Source of the DNA: Flectonema sp. DT1601
Taxonomy: Eukaryota > Euglenozoa > Diplonemea > Diplonemida > Diplonemidae
DNA: 64,000 bases
Reading direction: 5' to 3'
Assembly: GCA_964019425.1 (NCBI GenBank)
Contig: OZ025787.1
Coordinates: forward strand, 1,488,001-1,552,000
Under the pieces are notes generated by a model, which saw only the letters and a list, made by a program, of their open reading frames with translations, made no database searches and had not been told where the DNA came from. This document shows positions 1 to 10,526 of the stretch, piece after piece. Numbering within the stretch: position 1 is the first letter of the stretch; each line of letters starts with the position of its first letter. A program made the position numbers and the translations under genes.

Positions 1-3000
1 TTTTTTTTTTACCTTTTTTTTTCTTCCAGTTCTTGGAATGAAATACCTCTCTTCTTATTACATCCGCCCTTCAACCTGAAGTAGCCAACTACTGGGCATG
101 ATGGGTAAATATTCATTTTCTATCACATAGTCTTGTTACGCAAGAAGTCACCTCTTTTTAATCATGTCCTCATCCCCATTCGTCAATTTTAAGTCATCTT
201 TTTCTAAGAATTTATTTTATGAAAGATGATATCATAGTATTTATTATATTTCTGTTGTTTTTTTTTTTTTGTTGTTGTTGTTCAAAGATAAGTTCCTGGG
301 ATCATGCTGTGCTGTCTTTTTGGACCTTACACTGTGACGTTGTAGACAGTGTCGCTCTGAAATGAAAAAAAAGATCCAAGACCGCGTGTGGTCCCGCTGT
401 TGTTGTCATTGGCAACTTAGATACGTTATGGGTATCGCTTCCAGCCATCAAATCACCTTCCCCCCTTTTTTTTTTTTTTTTTTTTTTTTTTGTTCGGTCA
501 TTCAGACTACATGTCACCCCCCTTTTCACTGAGTTCCAAGCAGCAGTTTAAAAATAGAAAAAAGAAAAGGAAATGAAAGAAAATGAAAAAAAAAAAAAAT
601 GAAAAAATCGAATTATCAAACGAGACTGAAAACAGGTTTTCTACTGTTCATCGATAGTACTTCTCACGTGGAGTGTAACTAAAAAAACCTCCACAAAGAT
701 CATCCTGTTTCATCGTTTACTCGTACGTTTAGCAATTGCTATTTGTGAAAGTGACAAAAGAAGGGGAAAAAAAAATCAATTTTTTCTCCTAAAATAAAAA
801 GATATTAGCAACGTCGAGGGATGAGTTGCTTCACTTTGAAGAGATTAATAATAGACTATCTACTACGTTTCGTTTTCTACATCAACGATCTGAGAATCTC
901 TCTTCCATTACCTAACTTATTATGTTCTAACTTCATACTTTCTCCTTGTAAATCACGTACTGGGACGCAATTTATGTCTTTATTGCAAGCAATTATGATT
1001 CATTGCACAAGACAGACTAATTGTTGTTTGCTGTCGTCAAAGGATGTTTTTTTCTTTCTTTTTTTGTTGTGTTTAAAAAAAAAAAAAGTGTTTTGTTTTA
1101 TATTCATTAGTTTCCTTATGGTTTATTCTTTTTTTATTTTATTTTTTTTTACCCCCTTTCCCTCAGACCTATCATCCATAAGGAAAGGGTCGTATTAAGT
1201 AGTAAGCATTTTTGTCATGTTTGTTAACCTGACCTAATGTGAGTAGCCATCTTTTTCATGTCACAAGGCTTGTACTGGTAGCAGTGTTCGGCATCAAATG
1301 TTGCCCCCTGCCAAAAATATATTCTGTATCCAGCTTCTTCAAGGTTCTCCTACTTCCTGTTCCTTTTTGTTTACTTTTTTTTTCTCCCGTTTTTTTTTTT
1401 TTTTTTTTTTTTTTGCATTTCAAGCAACAAAATTTGTGTGAAACGACAGAAGAAGCCAACTGCAACTTAAACTACTACCTGCGTTAATAAAAGAAATCCG
1501 GTTGACTTTTTTTTTTTTTTTTCAATTTTGATAAAGCAGATGATTGCTAAGAGAAGCCTGACTGCGATACAAAATAAAAGGTACCTTTTCTAAACACACA
1601 GCCATATTGTTGTATGATGCCGTGTGTTCCTTTCCAGATTTCCAAAGAAAAGGATCGCAACAGAAAAAAAGAGACTTTTCAAGTATCACATGTTGTTTTT
1701 TTTACTCGCAGAATTTTTGATCTCGGAGAATATGTACTGCTGTATTCGTTGTTCTCGTAGAGTTTCATTTTTTGATACTGTGCATCCGTAGTCTGAGTAG
1801 CTTGTTTGCATAAAAATCCCCACGCGAGTACCACTGCTGAAGTGCAATGTAAAATATGATTTTTCATAAAAATATGACATTTCGTGTGATGACTTACACA
1901 TTGTCAAATTGTAATAATATTTTGTTTCTGTTTAGTGCAGTCTATTTATTTGGTTTTTTCAAAACAGTTCGGAATTGTGTAAAAAAAAAAAAAAAAAAAG
2001 GGTTTAGGTCCATGTCACTCGTGGGCCCTTTACAGTATGGCACAGCAACGTGTCACGTACCTCCCTACTTATGAGTAGGTGTTTAATTTTGCGATGTACT
2101 TTATTTTCCTATATTGAAGAAGATGCTGATCCCTGCTGGTAGCAGTAGGCGTTACGCAACTTGTACTCCCCGAAAGACAGTAGCACATGTTTGAAACACA
2201 GTGTCGTTTTTCTGCTTCACAAAATAGCACGGTTGCTGTTCAACCAGAGAAGTAGGACTGTGAGTTGCTTAATTTTATTCAACTGTGCTCCTGACAAACA
2301 ATGTTTGTCAACCATAACATGGTCTCCGCACAGTTTGTGTGATGTTATGTAGCGTCGCATCCTCTCTCGGATTCTGTAGTACGAATGAGATGATTAAATG
2401 TCTTTGCTTTGCTGTTTGGTAATTCATCACAAATGTTCATTCAATCAATCAATTTCCTTAAGTACCCTTCGGTAATGTAGAAGCTTTATTTTTTTGCATT
2501 GCGATGAGGCATCGCTGTGCTGTGGTTATAAGGCTCCTCAAATCGTGAAAATGACGTGAGCGCGATTAGAGAGGCAAAAATAAATTAATAAATTTGAATA
2601 ATAATAACAAACCGACAATTGTACAATTTTTACTAAATTTTTAAAATTTCTAAATTTTTCGAATTCAAAATAAAAAATGAATAAAAAAAAAACAAAGAGT
2701 CTGACACAAACGAGCATGACCGAAAAGAAAAAAAAAAAAAGAGAGAGAGAGAGAGGTGGAGGGGAAAAATTGTGAGTTTCCTTTCTTTTTTTAGTTTTTT
2801 TTAAAATTATTTTGAGTAAATAGTTTAAAATTCGAGCATCACCGAGAAAGGTCGATTCCGTCAAACAAAAAAAAAAAAAACGAAAAAAAAAGTCATCTGT
2901 GCTTGCGCTTTTCTCTTCTCCTTTAGAGGTAGCGAGCGAAGGCAGTAGTGTCCTCACTCTCTTTAATTCTTCTTGCTTCTAATACAGACAGACACGTAGT

Positions 3001-3579
3001 CATATTGTAGTTCTCCTATCCCACGATTTGCTGGATTTGCCTTTCTTTAGAAGGGCAGCAAACTCACAAGGAAAAAAAAAAAAATAATAAAATAAAATAA
3101 AATTTTTTTTCGCTAATGTCAGGGTTCTTTTTTTATTCTTCTTCACAGAAGATTTCTTGCACGACTGTTTTTCTAACACAAAAAATTGATTTTTTATGTT
3201 CCTGCAAAAGCAGTGCTGGCGTTTCGCACAGAGTTTTTTTCTCTTTTTTTTTTCCCCTTTTCTGTCTTTAAAAAATTACAATGCAGCACTCATTCAAGTG
3301 AATACATAAATGGCCGATCAGAATGAAAAATGACTTCTGACAATAAAGAATGACGTAGCTGCTATTGTCTTTTTCTTTCTCTTTTTTAGAGACTTACTCC
3401 GGCACCTTAGCTCGTGCTGGCTTTATTTTTTGTTTTTTTTTTTGTTTTCTTCTGTCCCCTTTAATTGTTTTATTTTGTTTTAAGTTGTGGTTTTTTTTTT
3501 CTTCTTTTTTTTTTGAATTTTGCTCCAGTGTTAACTTTGATACAATACATGTATTTATATGTTTATACATAGGAGTATT

Positions 3580-3880
3580 CTCAAGCAGTTAATCACACCC
3601 CGCACAAGGATTGAAAGGTCTTTATTTTATAAGGTTAAAGGGCTTCTCGGGACTCACGATTATTTTGTCTATTTGAATTACTCGCAAAAAAAAATAAATA
3701 AATAAATTGATAATAATGTAGAGTCTTTTTTTTTGTTTACCAAAAACTAACATTACCTTTTAGTTACAACACTTGTCTCATAAATTACTAATATTTGTAC
3801 TAGTGAATAGCACTTAACTTTGATTCGCTTATAATTATAAGTATGCTCGAGCAGTTAACCCTTCCCCCGCAAGGGGAATA
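3580..3880. repeat. Diverged repeat, copy 1
   Basis: This copy shares three ordered anchors with copy 2: CTCACGATTA (3653-3662), ACTAACATTACCTTT (3746-3760) and a CTCGAGCAGTTAACCC-like end (3846-3861). The same end motif, less conserved, sits just upstream at 3580-3594 (CTCAAGCAGTTAATC), hinting at a third partial unit. A GC-rich inverted repeat follows the end motif at 3857-3876. The nature of the repeat (decayed mobile element or RNA array) is not known. Confidence 0.45.
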
Positions 3881-4721
3881 CCCTTTTCAGATTGCTGTTT
3901 CTTAAGCAAATAGATGGTTTACTTTTATTTTATTTATTGAAAGTAACATCTTAAAAACCTCACAAAAACCCCCCTTTTCACAGAGCCTTTGGTGAAAATC
4001 CGCGCAACAGATTATCATCAATGAAATACAAAAAAAAAAAAAGCATCTTATTTCTTTGCAGAGTATCGTCATCGCTTGCGGTACGCATAAATATAAATTG
4101 CTTCTTACAATAGTAAGGCAATTAGTTTCATTTTCGTATTTTCTTTTTGCAAAGGCAACAAGATTGATAAAAACAAAACTAAGGAATAAACTGCAGTGTA
4201 ACACAGAATCGATTCGTACGAAGTTCAGTTGGAAGGTATTAATTCCTCCCTGAGAATTAACTTCCCTGACTTCAGTAACGTATAGTTTTTTTTTAGGGAG
4301 GGGGGAAAAAAAAATTATTGTGAGAGAAACGACAGTTACTTCTCGTGTATAATTTTTTTCCCTTCTTTTTTTTTCAAATTTTTTTTTTTTTTTTTTTACC
4401 CCTCTTTTTTACAAAGCAATTCTAGAAAAAAGAAAAAAAATCTTTAGCGTTCTCCTGTTCGCATCAGACAAAATAGAAAAATGTGTCGGACACAATCCGT
4501 CTAAAAATTTGCAACCCAACGTCGAGGTAAGAAGGAACCTCTCTGTTTGTCGTAAAATAAAATAAAATAAAATAAATGACTCGTTTTCAGTACTTCTCTT
4601 CGGTAGTTAAGATAGTAGTCATTTATTAAGAAGTGCTTGAAAAAAAAGAGAGGAAAAAAGAAAAATAATCCTTGTAGTAATACCTAAAGAATGAAGTACG
4701 TATCGAGGTATTGACTAGCAG

Positions 4722-4741
4722 AAAGCTATAAAAATAGCTTT
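4722..4741. repeat. Short hairpin with AAAA loop
   Basis: Perfect 8-bp arms (AAAGCTAT/ATAGCTTT) surround a 4-nt loop. At this arm length such hairpins are expected a few times per 64 kb by chance, so no function is claimed. Confidence 0.3.
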
Positions 4742-5070
4742 TCGAAATGCTCTTATTAAATCTTATTTTTTCCCATTCTTTTTTGTTTCTTTTTTATTTG
4801 AAGACCTCTTTAAGAGGTTAACTCTTCCGAAGCTTCTAAGACTAAAACCCCCACTGAACATAAAGGGGTTTCCTCGTTAGTTTACATCTCACGATGATTG
4901 TCCGTGCTCTGTTGCTCTGATTTTTAATTCAAGACCCCCCCAATTTTTTCCGAACTAGCAATTTTTACTAACATATTTTTTTCAAAGAATTGTTGATTTT
5001 AAGCAAGTAATTTGTAGGTTTCACCTACACTCTGCCGTTTTACATTATACCCTGTTTTTGGTTTCCAGGG

Positions 5071-5330
5071 CTCACGATTAATTCAAAATTGAATAACTCG
5101 ATTCCGTACTGCACTGAATGACAACACGGAAAAAGAGATGTGTATGCAGCTAAGTTAGAAACATTTATTATAATGTAAAGTATTTACGTCAATCGCAGAG
5201 AGTATACCTACACTAACATTACCTTTAGTATCACTGTATCTCAGAACTAATGTTAAATTATCGTTGTGTTGTTTATGATACAATAAATTTGTATTTTACC
5301 TACAAACTCGAACAGTTAACCCCCGATTTT
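5071..5330. repeat. Diverged repeat, copy 2
   Basis: The anchors recur in the same order: CTCACGATTA (5071-5080), ACTAACATTACCTTT (5212-5226) and CTCGAACAGTTAACCC (5307-5322). All three sit 1.42-1.47 kb from copy 1. A 12-nt motif, AGGTTAACTCTT, is likewise repeated at 4815-4826 and 6133-6144. The order and similar spacing argue for real homology rather than AT-rich coincidence. Confidence 0.45.
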
Positions 5331-6541
5331 TAAGAAAAGAATTAAAAATAAATTGAAACTATTTTTTTTTGGTTTCTATTGTCAGATGAAAAAAAAAAAA
5401 AAAAAAACGTTTATTTTGTTGCCATTATTCGAGTCACACTCACCATTGATTGGTTGTTGTGCAATGACTATTGTGTTTGTCGTTCCCGAAATCCCAAACC
5501 ATTCATTTTGTTACTGAGCAAACCATTCAAGAAGTGGTATATAAATTATTTCTCTTAATGCTTGTATTAATTCTTTTTTTGTTTTTTTTTTCCCGTCAAA
5601 GCACATCACTCGCATAAAATAGCAAGTGTACAAACTTTTTTTTTTTTTTTTGCTTATTCTAAATTTACATTTCTACTTGTTTTTTTTTTTCTTTCATTCA
5701 GAGTACTTGCGGAGGTCGCAGACTTTCAGGCTGCAGTCTATTTGAGCAATATTCTTCCTTTGTCACTTGGTAGTCGGATAATCGTAAGGGCATTGGTTGA
5801 AAATATTACTCACACATTATTTTAGTTATCTTCTCTCTCTTTGTGTCCCTTGTGGTTGATCGTAGAAATAGTTTTCCTTTATTCATTCGTGAGGTGGATC
5901 TCTTATTGAAAGCTGTCACTTGTCAAGTGTGACTGTGAATATGCAGTTGGTTTTTTGCATTCAGGTATTCTGCCTTGGCTTTCATTTTTATTGCAATCTA
6001 ACTCATGATTAGTCTTTTCAAGTATCAGACGCTGATTTGCTACCCTAAATTGAATATTGAATCTGTTTACTCATTTTAATCTAATTGCATTAAGTTTTGT
6101 GCGACGATCCTAGCCTTATAAGATCCTTAAAAAGGTTAACTCTTAAGGTATAGCAATACTACAAGACATTCATTGCTTTGGGATTCGCATTAACTTTTTC
6201 CCTTTTTTTTTATTTTTTTTTTCCAGATGATTCTTTCCATCTACATCTATACAGCAATCTTCTTGGTTTAGTTACCTTTTGATCTGATAGTCGTAAAATA
6301 CAAGATCTTTTTGAGAGATCGAAATATTTTTGGAATACTGACAGAAGGTACATTGCAACCACTTCAAAAAGACAACAAGGGTGAATTCAGAAATTATTTT
6401 ATTGAAAAACTCAACATGAGTTGTGTTTCAGATTTCCTAAACAGACAAATAGCTTTCCTGTAAGCACTGCGAAAATTATTCTTTTGTGTCATCCATCTAT
6501 TTTACATTTCTACTTTAGTCATCTGTAGTTTTATTTTGCTA

Positions 6542-6567
6542 CATTCTCCCCTCCGAAGGGGAGAATG
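6542..6567. repeat. Perfect hairpin followed by a T-run
   Basis: Perfect 11-bp arms (CATTCTCCCCT and its complement) enclose the loop CCGA. A T-rich stretch with an 11-nt T-run lies about 25 nt downstream. The GC-rich stem stands out in this AT-rich region. It could be the 3' end of a small structured RNA, but no gene body is recognisable. Confidence 0.4.
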
Positions 6568-7919
6568 GCTCCCAATTGATTCTTTTGTTTTTTTTTTTCA
6601 AAGGCGGTTTTGCATTAGGTGAATTCCTTTTAAAAAAAATTGTTGTACTCACTTGCGTCTATTTTTAATTTCGAGTCCAGTCGGGCTATTCGTCTTTTTT
6701 CTAAGACTATTTCAGTTCTAGCTTGCGAAGTCACGTTACTGCAACGGATTGATTACTATTCTCCTCTGGTTCTCTTCTCATCGTTCATTGTGCTTTCACA
6801 GCTGGAAGATAAGTTTTCTCATGTTTTCCTACTCCTACTTCATGAATGAAGGTTCACATCTCATTCTTGAAAGTATCTTTTATGTGCTGTCGAAGCTCAC
6901 TCTGTATTCTATTTTATACTACCCGTCTCTTTTGACAAATTTTCGTAGTTTTCAATGAAACACCAAGGTTTGATGTGGAAATAACAATCTTCGAGTTGTG
7001 ATGTTTTCTGTTTTACTTGTCGATTTTACATCGATTGTGTGCCTTAATTTTGTTGCTTTAGGTGAGATATTTGTATTCTTTCACTTTCGGAAAGCCAAAC
7101 AACTTGTAGAAGCTAACAACGTCAGATTTAAGCATTTTCCCAACGAAACCTTTGTGGATTCCTTTTATGAAGGTATCGATCTTCCCAATATCATATAACA
7201 GTCGGTGATTGTATTGGGGGAGGTATCTTACCCGAAAGAAAAGCCAATTAGCTTCTTTTTTTTTTGTTTTCTCGTTTCTTGCAAACAATTATTAACAAGG
7301 AATGCACACAATCCGATTCGTGAACAAGCGAATTCACTCCACCTCCCAACCCCAGTATCACTGCAAAAAATAGCGAAATTCTTTACTACCTTCCCATCTT
7401 TCTTTATTCCCGTATGTCAGTTCACTATCGACCTGATAACATGAAAGTGCCTGAGTTCTCCACAGGGTGTTGTGAAGTGTTGTGAAGCCAACATCGGAGG
7501 TGATCCAAGGTATACTACTGCATGTGTTAAACAGGCAATCGGTTCAACGAGGATGGGTTCTTCTTTGTTTTTTTAGTTCGTGAATTTGTGTTTTGTCGTT
7601 CTCTTCTTTCCATATTAAATAAACGTTCGTTCTTTCTTTTGGTCGACCTTTTATTTGCACAAACCTAGGTAATAATTTTGGCTAATTCTTTTCGTCGAAG
7701 GTAAAAAAGAGCGCTTTCTTTGTTGAAAAAAAGGTTTGTGTTCTGGGGTCTCATTTTCCTGTCGTTTGTTTCCCCTGCCATTCCCCAGCCCGTTCCTCTC
7801 CTGCGTTTTCGTTTTATTCCCCATTTAAATGCTTTTTTTTTATGGTTGTTTGTTTGCCGTTGTGTTATGATACTTTCGATACTTTTCACTCCTATTTCAG
7901 CGTCTGGCACAACAATAAA

Positions 7920-9527
7920 ATGGGGAATTGCTGTGGATCTGATAACCTTGGAGCGCGCAGGTCGAGCATCACTGTGGCCCCCACAAGAAAGTCTGATTCT
8001 GTTTGTGTGAAGAGTCCTGAAAGCCATGTGGAGGAAGACAGTAGGAATTTAAACCTGACTTTGAGCAACAAGGTGACTACGCCTTATGAGCAGCAGGGAT
8101 CTCTTGAAAATGTAGAAGCTGTATCGAGTTTAGGCACAACAGTATCATTTGCTGGTGTGCATGATTGGAGAAACGATGATGCTGACATATTCGAGAAAAC
8201 GGCTACTTCGTGGGATAACCCAACAGGACTACTACCAATCAGAGGAAGTTCAACTTTTGCAGGTCTCTCAAAAAAAAACCTTTCACTCAGCAAGGGTAGC
8301 ACAAACTCCAGTGCACCTTCTCCACCTGTGCTTATCAAAGAACCTTCCGAGTACATGAATAAGGGAAAACAGGTTCGACATCTTTCATTCAGGGGTTCAA
8401 GGAAGAAAGTTGAAACGTTTTTACCTTCAAAAAAGGCGACTGTGGTAACAAAAGTGAACGGGTATAAGATATTGGGTGAGAATGAACTTCGCATAATGCG
8501 GTCAATCATGTTAGGAAAGGAAGAAAAGCCCCATGCTTCTTGGAAAGAAGTCTATAAGAAGGGATCAATAATTGCATACACACGACCACCACCGAAAATT
8601 AGTCCTATTTGTGACATTGTTTCTGATAGTGGGATATGCCAAGTTAGAGTGAAAGCAACTCTTGATATTCCTGCTAGCACTCTGTACGATGTAATTCATG
8701 ATTCCGAATACCGTTCGAAATGGGACAACACCATGATCAAAGGAAGACACATTGATCGCCTTGCAAACCACTCGGAAATATCTTACTACTCTGCCAAAAT
8801 GCCGACTCCATTTACTAATAGGGACTTCTGTATGCTTCGAAGATGGGCTGAACTCCCAAACAATGAATACATAATTATAAACCACAGCGTCTCACATCCA
8901 CAGGCACCAACATCTTCAAAATTTGTGCGGGGGATAAGCATGGGTTCTGGTTACTTCATCCAATCTCTGGGGCATTCGAAATCACTCTTATACTTGTTAT
9001 CACATTCAGATATTAAAATGCCACTACCCAATTGGTTAATTAATAAATTGGTAAGTGCTGTGGTTGTTGACGGAATTTCAAAACTTGCAAAGAGCGCTGC
9101 TGCCTACCCACAGTGGGCTAAAAAGTCAGAAAAGAGGTGGAAGACATCAATTGTTCAAATTAATGAACATGATGATCCTGAGAAGGTTGTCGCAGAATTA
9201 GTTGCTCTCGAGTCACAGTATCGCAAAGCTTTCGTTGAATCTTACCAGAGAACACTTCCAACTCTGGATGAAATGTCTGTTTCAGGACTTGATGGTGGAA
9301 TGTCACTAAATAGTTCCTTTTTCACAGAATGTGAATCTATCAATTCACGCTCTGTTGGACCTAACATCCGAGACCGCCTTCATGTTGAATTTGACCAGAC
9401 AACTAGAACCGACTACGTTGTTTCTCTCATTGATTGCAGCGCAGTGTCGGAGTCAGAATATAGTTGCATTCATGTCAACCATCCCCATGGGTTGAAATCA
9501 GGGGAAAAAAGTCGCTTCGTACATTGA
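7920..9527 (+). CDS. START-domain lipid-binding protein, predicted N-myristoylated
   Basis: 535 aa. A START-type lipid-binding domain spans about residues 240-405, with the family pattern VIHDSEYRSKWD, then FTNRDFCMLRRW, then a C-terminal helix following MPLPNWLINKLV. Family knowledge suggests binding or transfer of a lipid or sterol at membranes. The protein begins MGNCCGS, a textbook myristoylation site (Gly2) with two adjacent cysteines for palmitoylation, so membrane anchoring is likely. Residues 20-200 are Ser/Thr-rich and probably disordered. I chose the ATG at 7920 because CTATTTCAG ends at 7900, leaving a 19-nt leader, and because the longer in-frame extension from 7842 would run through this acceptor and lose the lipidation motif. 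The ligand cannot be told from sequence. Confidence 0.8.
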   Translation: MGNCCGSDNLGARRSSITVAPTRKSDSVCVKSPESHVEEDSRNLNLTLSNKVTTPYEQQGSLENVEAVSSLGTTVSFAGVHDWRNDDADIFEKTATSWDNPTGLLPIRGSSTFAGLSKKNLSLSKGSTNSSAPSPPVLIKEPSEYMNKGKQVRHLSFRGSRKKVETFLPSKKATVVTKVNGYKILGENELRIMRSIMLGKEEKPHASWKEVYKKGSIIAYTRPPPKISPICDIVSDSGICQVRVKATLDIPASTLYDVIHDSEYRSKWDNTMIKGRHIDRLANHSEISYYSAKMPTPFTNRDFCMLRRWAELPNNEYIIINHSVSHPQAPTSSKFVRGISMGSGYFIQSLGHSKSLLYLLSHSDIKMPLPNWLINKLVSAVVVDGISKLAKSAAAYPQWAKKSEKRWKTSIVQINEHDDPEKVVAELVALESQYRKAFVESYQRTLPTLDEMSVSGLDGGMSLNSSFFTECESINSRSVGPNIRDRLHVEFDQTTRTDYVVSLIDCSAVSESEYSCIHVNHPHGLKSGEKSRFVH

Positions 9528-9621
9528 GAAATACTTAATAACTTAGTTTCAATTATTTACACTTCGTAACAAAAAGCTAATGCAAAAGAAAATCTGGTTG
9601 TACAAAATTATAAAGCTCCTT

Positions 9622-9653
9622 TTCGAATTCGAACACAGCTTTACAGCTGTGTT
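9622..9653. repeat. Palindrome plus hairpin in the 3' UTR of the START gene
   Basis: TTCGAATTCGAA is a perfect 12-nt palindrome. It overlaps a hairpin with 9-bp arms (AACACAGCT/AGCTGTGTT, loop TTAC). The pair lies about 100 nt after the stop codon and could be an RNA structure, but chance is not excluded. Confidence 0.4.
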
Positions 9654-9741
9654 AGAGAGATTGAGAGATTAACTATCTATGTCACTTATGTTGTTTGTAG
9701 TTCTTCACCTCATTTTCTTTCAGAAAAAAAACATGGAAAAA

Positions 9742-9815
9742 TACCCCATGTGAGACTCGAACTCACAACCTTTGGATTAGAAGTCCAACGCGCTATCCAA
9801 TTGCGCCAATGGGGC
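9742..9815 (-). tRNA. tRNA-Arg (anticodon UCU)
   Basis: Read on the minus strand, a full cloverleaf forms. The acceptor GCCCCAT pairs with ATGGGGT (one G-U pair), the D-arm has GCGC/GCGC stems, the anticodon arm is TTGGA-CTTCTAA-TCCAA, and the T-arm is GTGAG-TTCGAGT-CTCAC. Anticodon TCT decodes AGA. No intron is present and CCA is not encoded. On the minus strand a run of eight T follows about 12 nt downstream (positions 9723-9730), a standard RNA polymerase III terminator. It is the only minus-strand gene found and sits between two + strand genes. Confidence 0.95.
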
Positions 9816-9973
9816 TACGAAACCAAGCTTTTTTTTCAGTTTATGAATCCATATTATCTTTAGCTTCTTTGTAATTAATGTGCTTTTTTTAGTGCTACAA
9901 TTTCTTTCCCGTGGTTTAAGATAGCATCCAAAACAGTGTGCTCGCAGGAATTTCTGGGCTGAGCGACGAATGC

Positions 9974-10241
9974 ATGAATCAGTTACACGAGCCTCTCAGT
10001 AAGTTACCCACAACCAAGGTGAGCGTTTTTCGGTACTAGGAGCTAATAATTCTATGGAAGTATTATCTCATTATGAACTCCATCAGTTCCATTGTAAAGT
10101 TGCAGCATATTCCATTTCATGATCACCTTCATGCAGGGACTTGTAAATCTATTGCTCGAGGAGTGCAGGTCTTCTTGCGTTGAGTTTGATGCGGACTTTG
10201 ATATCACAGTCGGGGTAAACTCGGTCCTATACAATTTTTGA
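9974..10241 (+). CDS. Possible small spliced gene, COMM-like, incomplete
   Basis: Two exon-like pieces join in frame across a canonical GTGAGC...GCAG intron (10019-10136). They are 9974-10018 (MNQLHEPLSKLPTTK) and 10137-10241 (GLVNLLLEECRSSCVEFDAD, then about 14 more residues). The first piece stays open upstream to about 9920, and a CTCGCAG acceptor ends at 9947. A third segment at 10246-10317 reads AHVELSLNLGLAARKEAKVV in another frame. The series loosely resembles the C-terminal COMM domain, but no canonical splice joins segments two and three in frame. It may be a pseudogene, a gene with an unconventional intron, or chance. Treat it as a lead only. Confidence 0.2.
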
Positions 10242-10452
10242 AGCTGCACATGTGGAACTTTCCTTGAATCTTGGACTCGCTGCCAGGAAGGAAGCCAAGG
10301 TAGTTATTGAATTGTAACGTCGGCCAAACATTCTACCATATCGAGAGTGTCCGGCCGGAAGGTTGTCTTTCATGATTATTTTCCCCTGATTCTCAACAAT
10401 ATTGGTTGCGAATCAATAAAGTACAGAAGTACAGAACTTTTTTAAAATGTGT

Positions 10453-10489
10453 GGAAATGAAAGGAAAATAAACTGTTCCTTTCATTTCC
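10453..10489. repeat. 14-bp perfect inverted repeat before the kelch gene
   Basis: Perfect 14-bp arms (GGAAATGAAAGGAA at 10453-10466 and its complement at 10476-10489) flank a 9-nt loop. The pyrimidine arm lies within the tract leading to the CTTTTCAG acceptor at 10516. A stem here could mask the pyrimidine tract in the precursor RNA. Confidence 0.6.
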
Positions 10490-10526
10490 CCAACAATTTT
10501 CTATTCGTCTTTTCAGTCGCACGAAA

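Larger units (their letters stand above)
1..7919. other. Gene-poor AT-rich region with homopolymer tracts
   Basis: I see no supportable protein gene here. Open frames are short and mostly T-rich or A-rich low-complexity translations. The stretch is dense in A or T runs of 10-20 nt, for example near 470-491, 1391-1414, 1981-1999, 4378-4397 and 5392-5407. It also holds an AAAAT-type pentamer tract near 4553-4575, the diverged repeat listed separately and several short hairpins. Exon-like pieces without stops, such as 6259-6450 and 7465-7575, are no longer than chance allows at this base composition. It resembles the 22.2-33.7 kb block and may be a spacer between transcription units. Confidence 0.6.

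Noticed and set aside
821-1198. 125-aa open frame
   Set aside because: Phe/Leu-rich translation of T-runs, no domain pattern, in a homopolymer-rich region.
6259-6450. 63-codon stop-free segment after an in-frame TAG
   Set aside because: A stretch this long without a stop has a chance of several per cent at this composition; no acceptor, donor or family match.
7465-7575. Exon-like segment GVVKCCEANIGGDPRYTTAC after CCACAG
   Set aside because: Looks protein-like but short; no partner exon upstream and no recognised family. Not enough to call.
7842-7919. N-terminal extension of the START protein
   Set aside because: It crosses the CTATTTCAG acceptor at 7900 and would lose the MGNCC lipidation motif.
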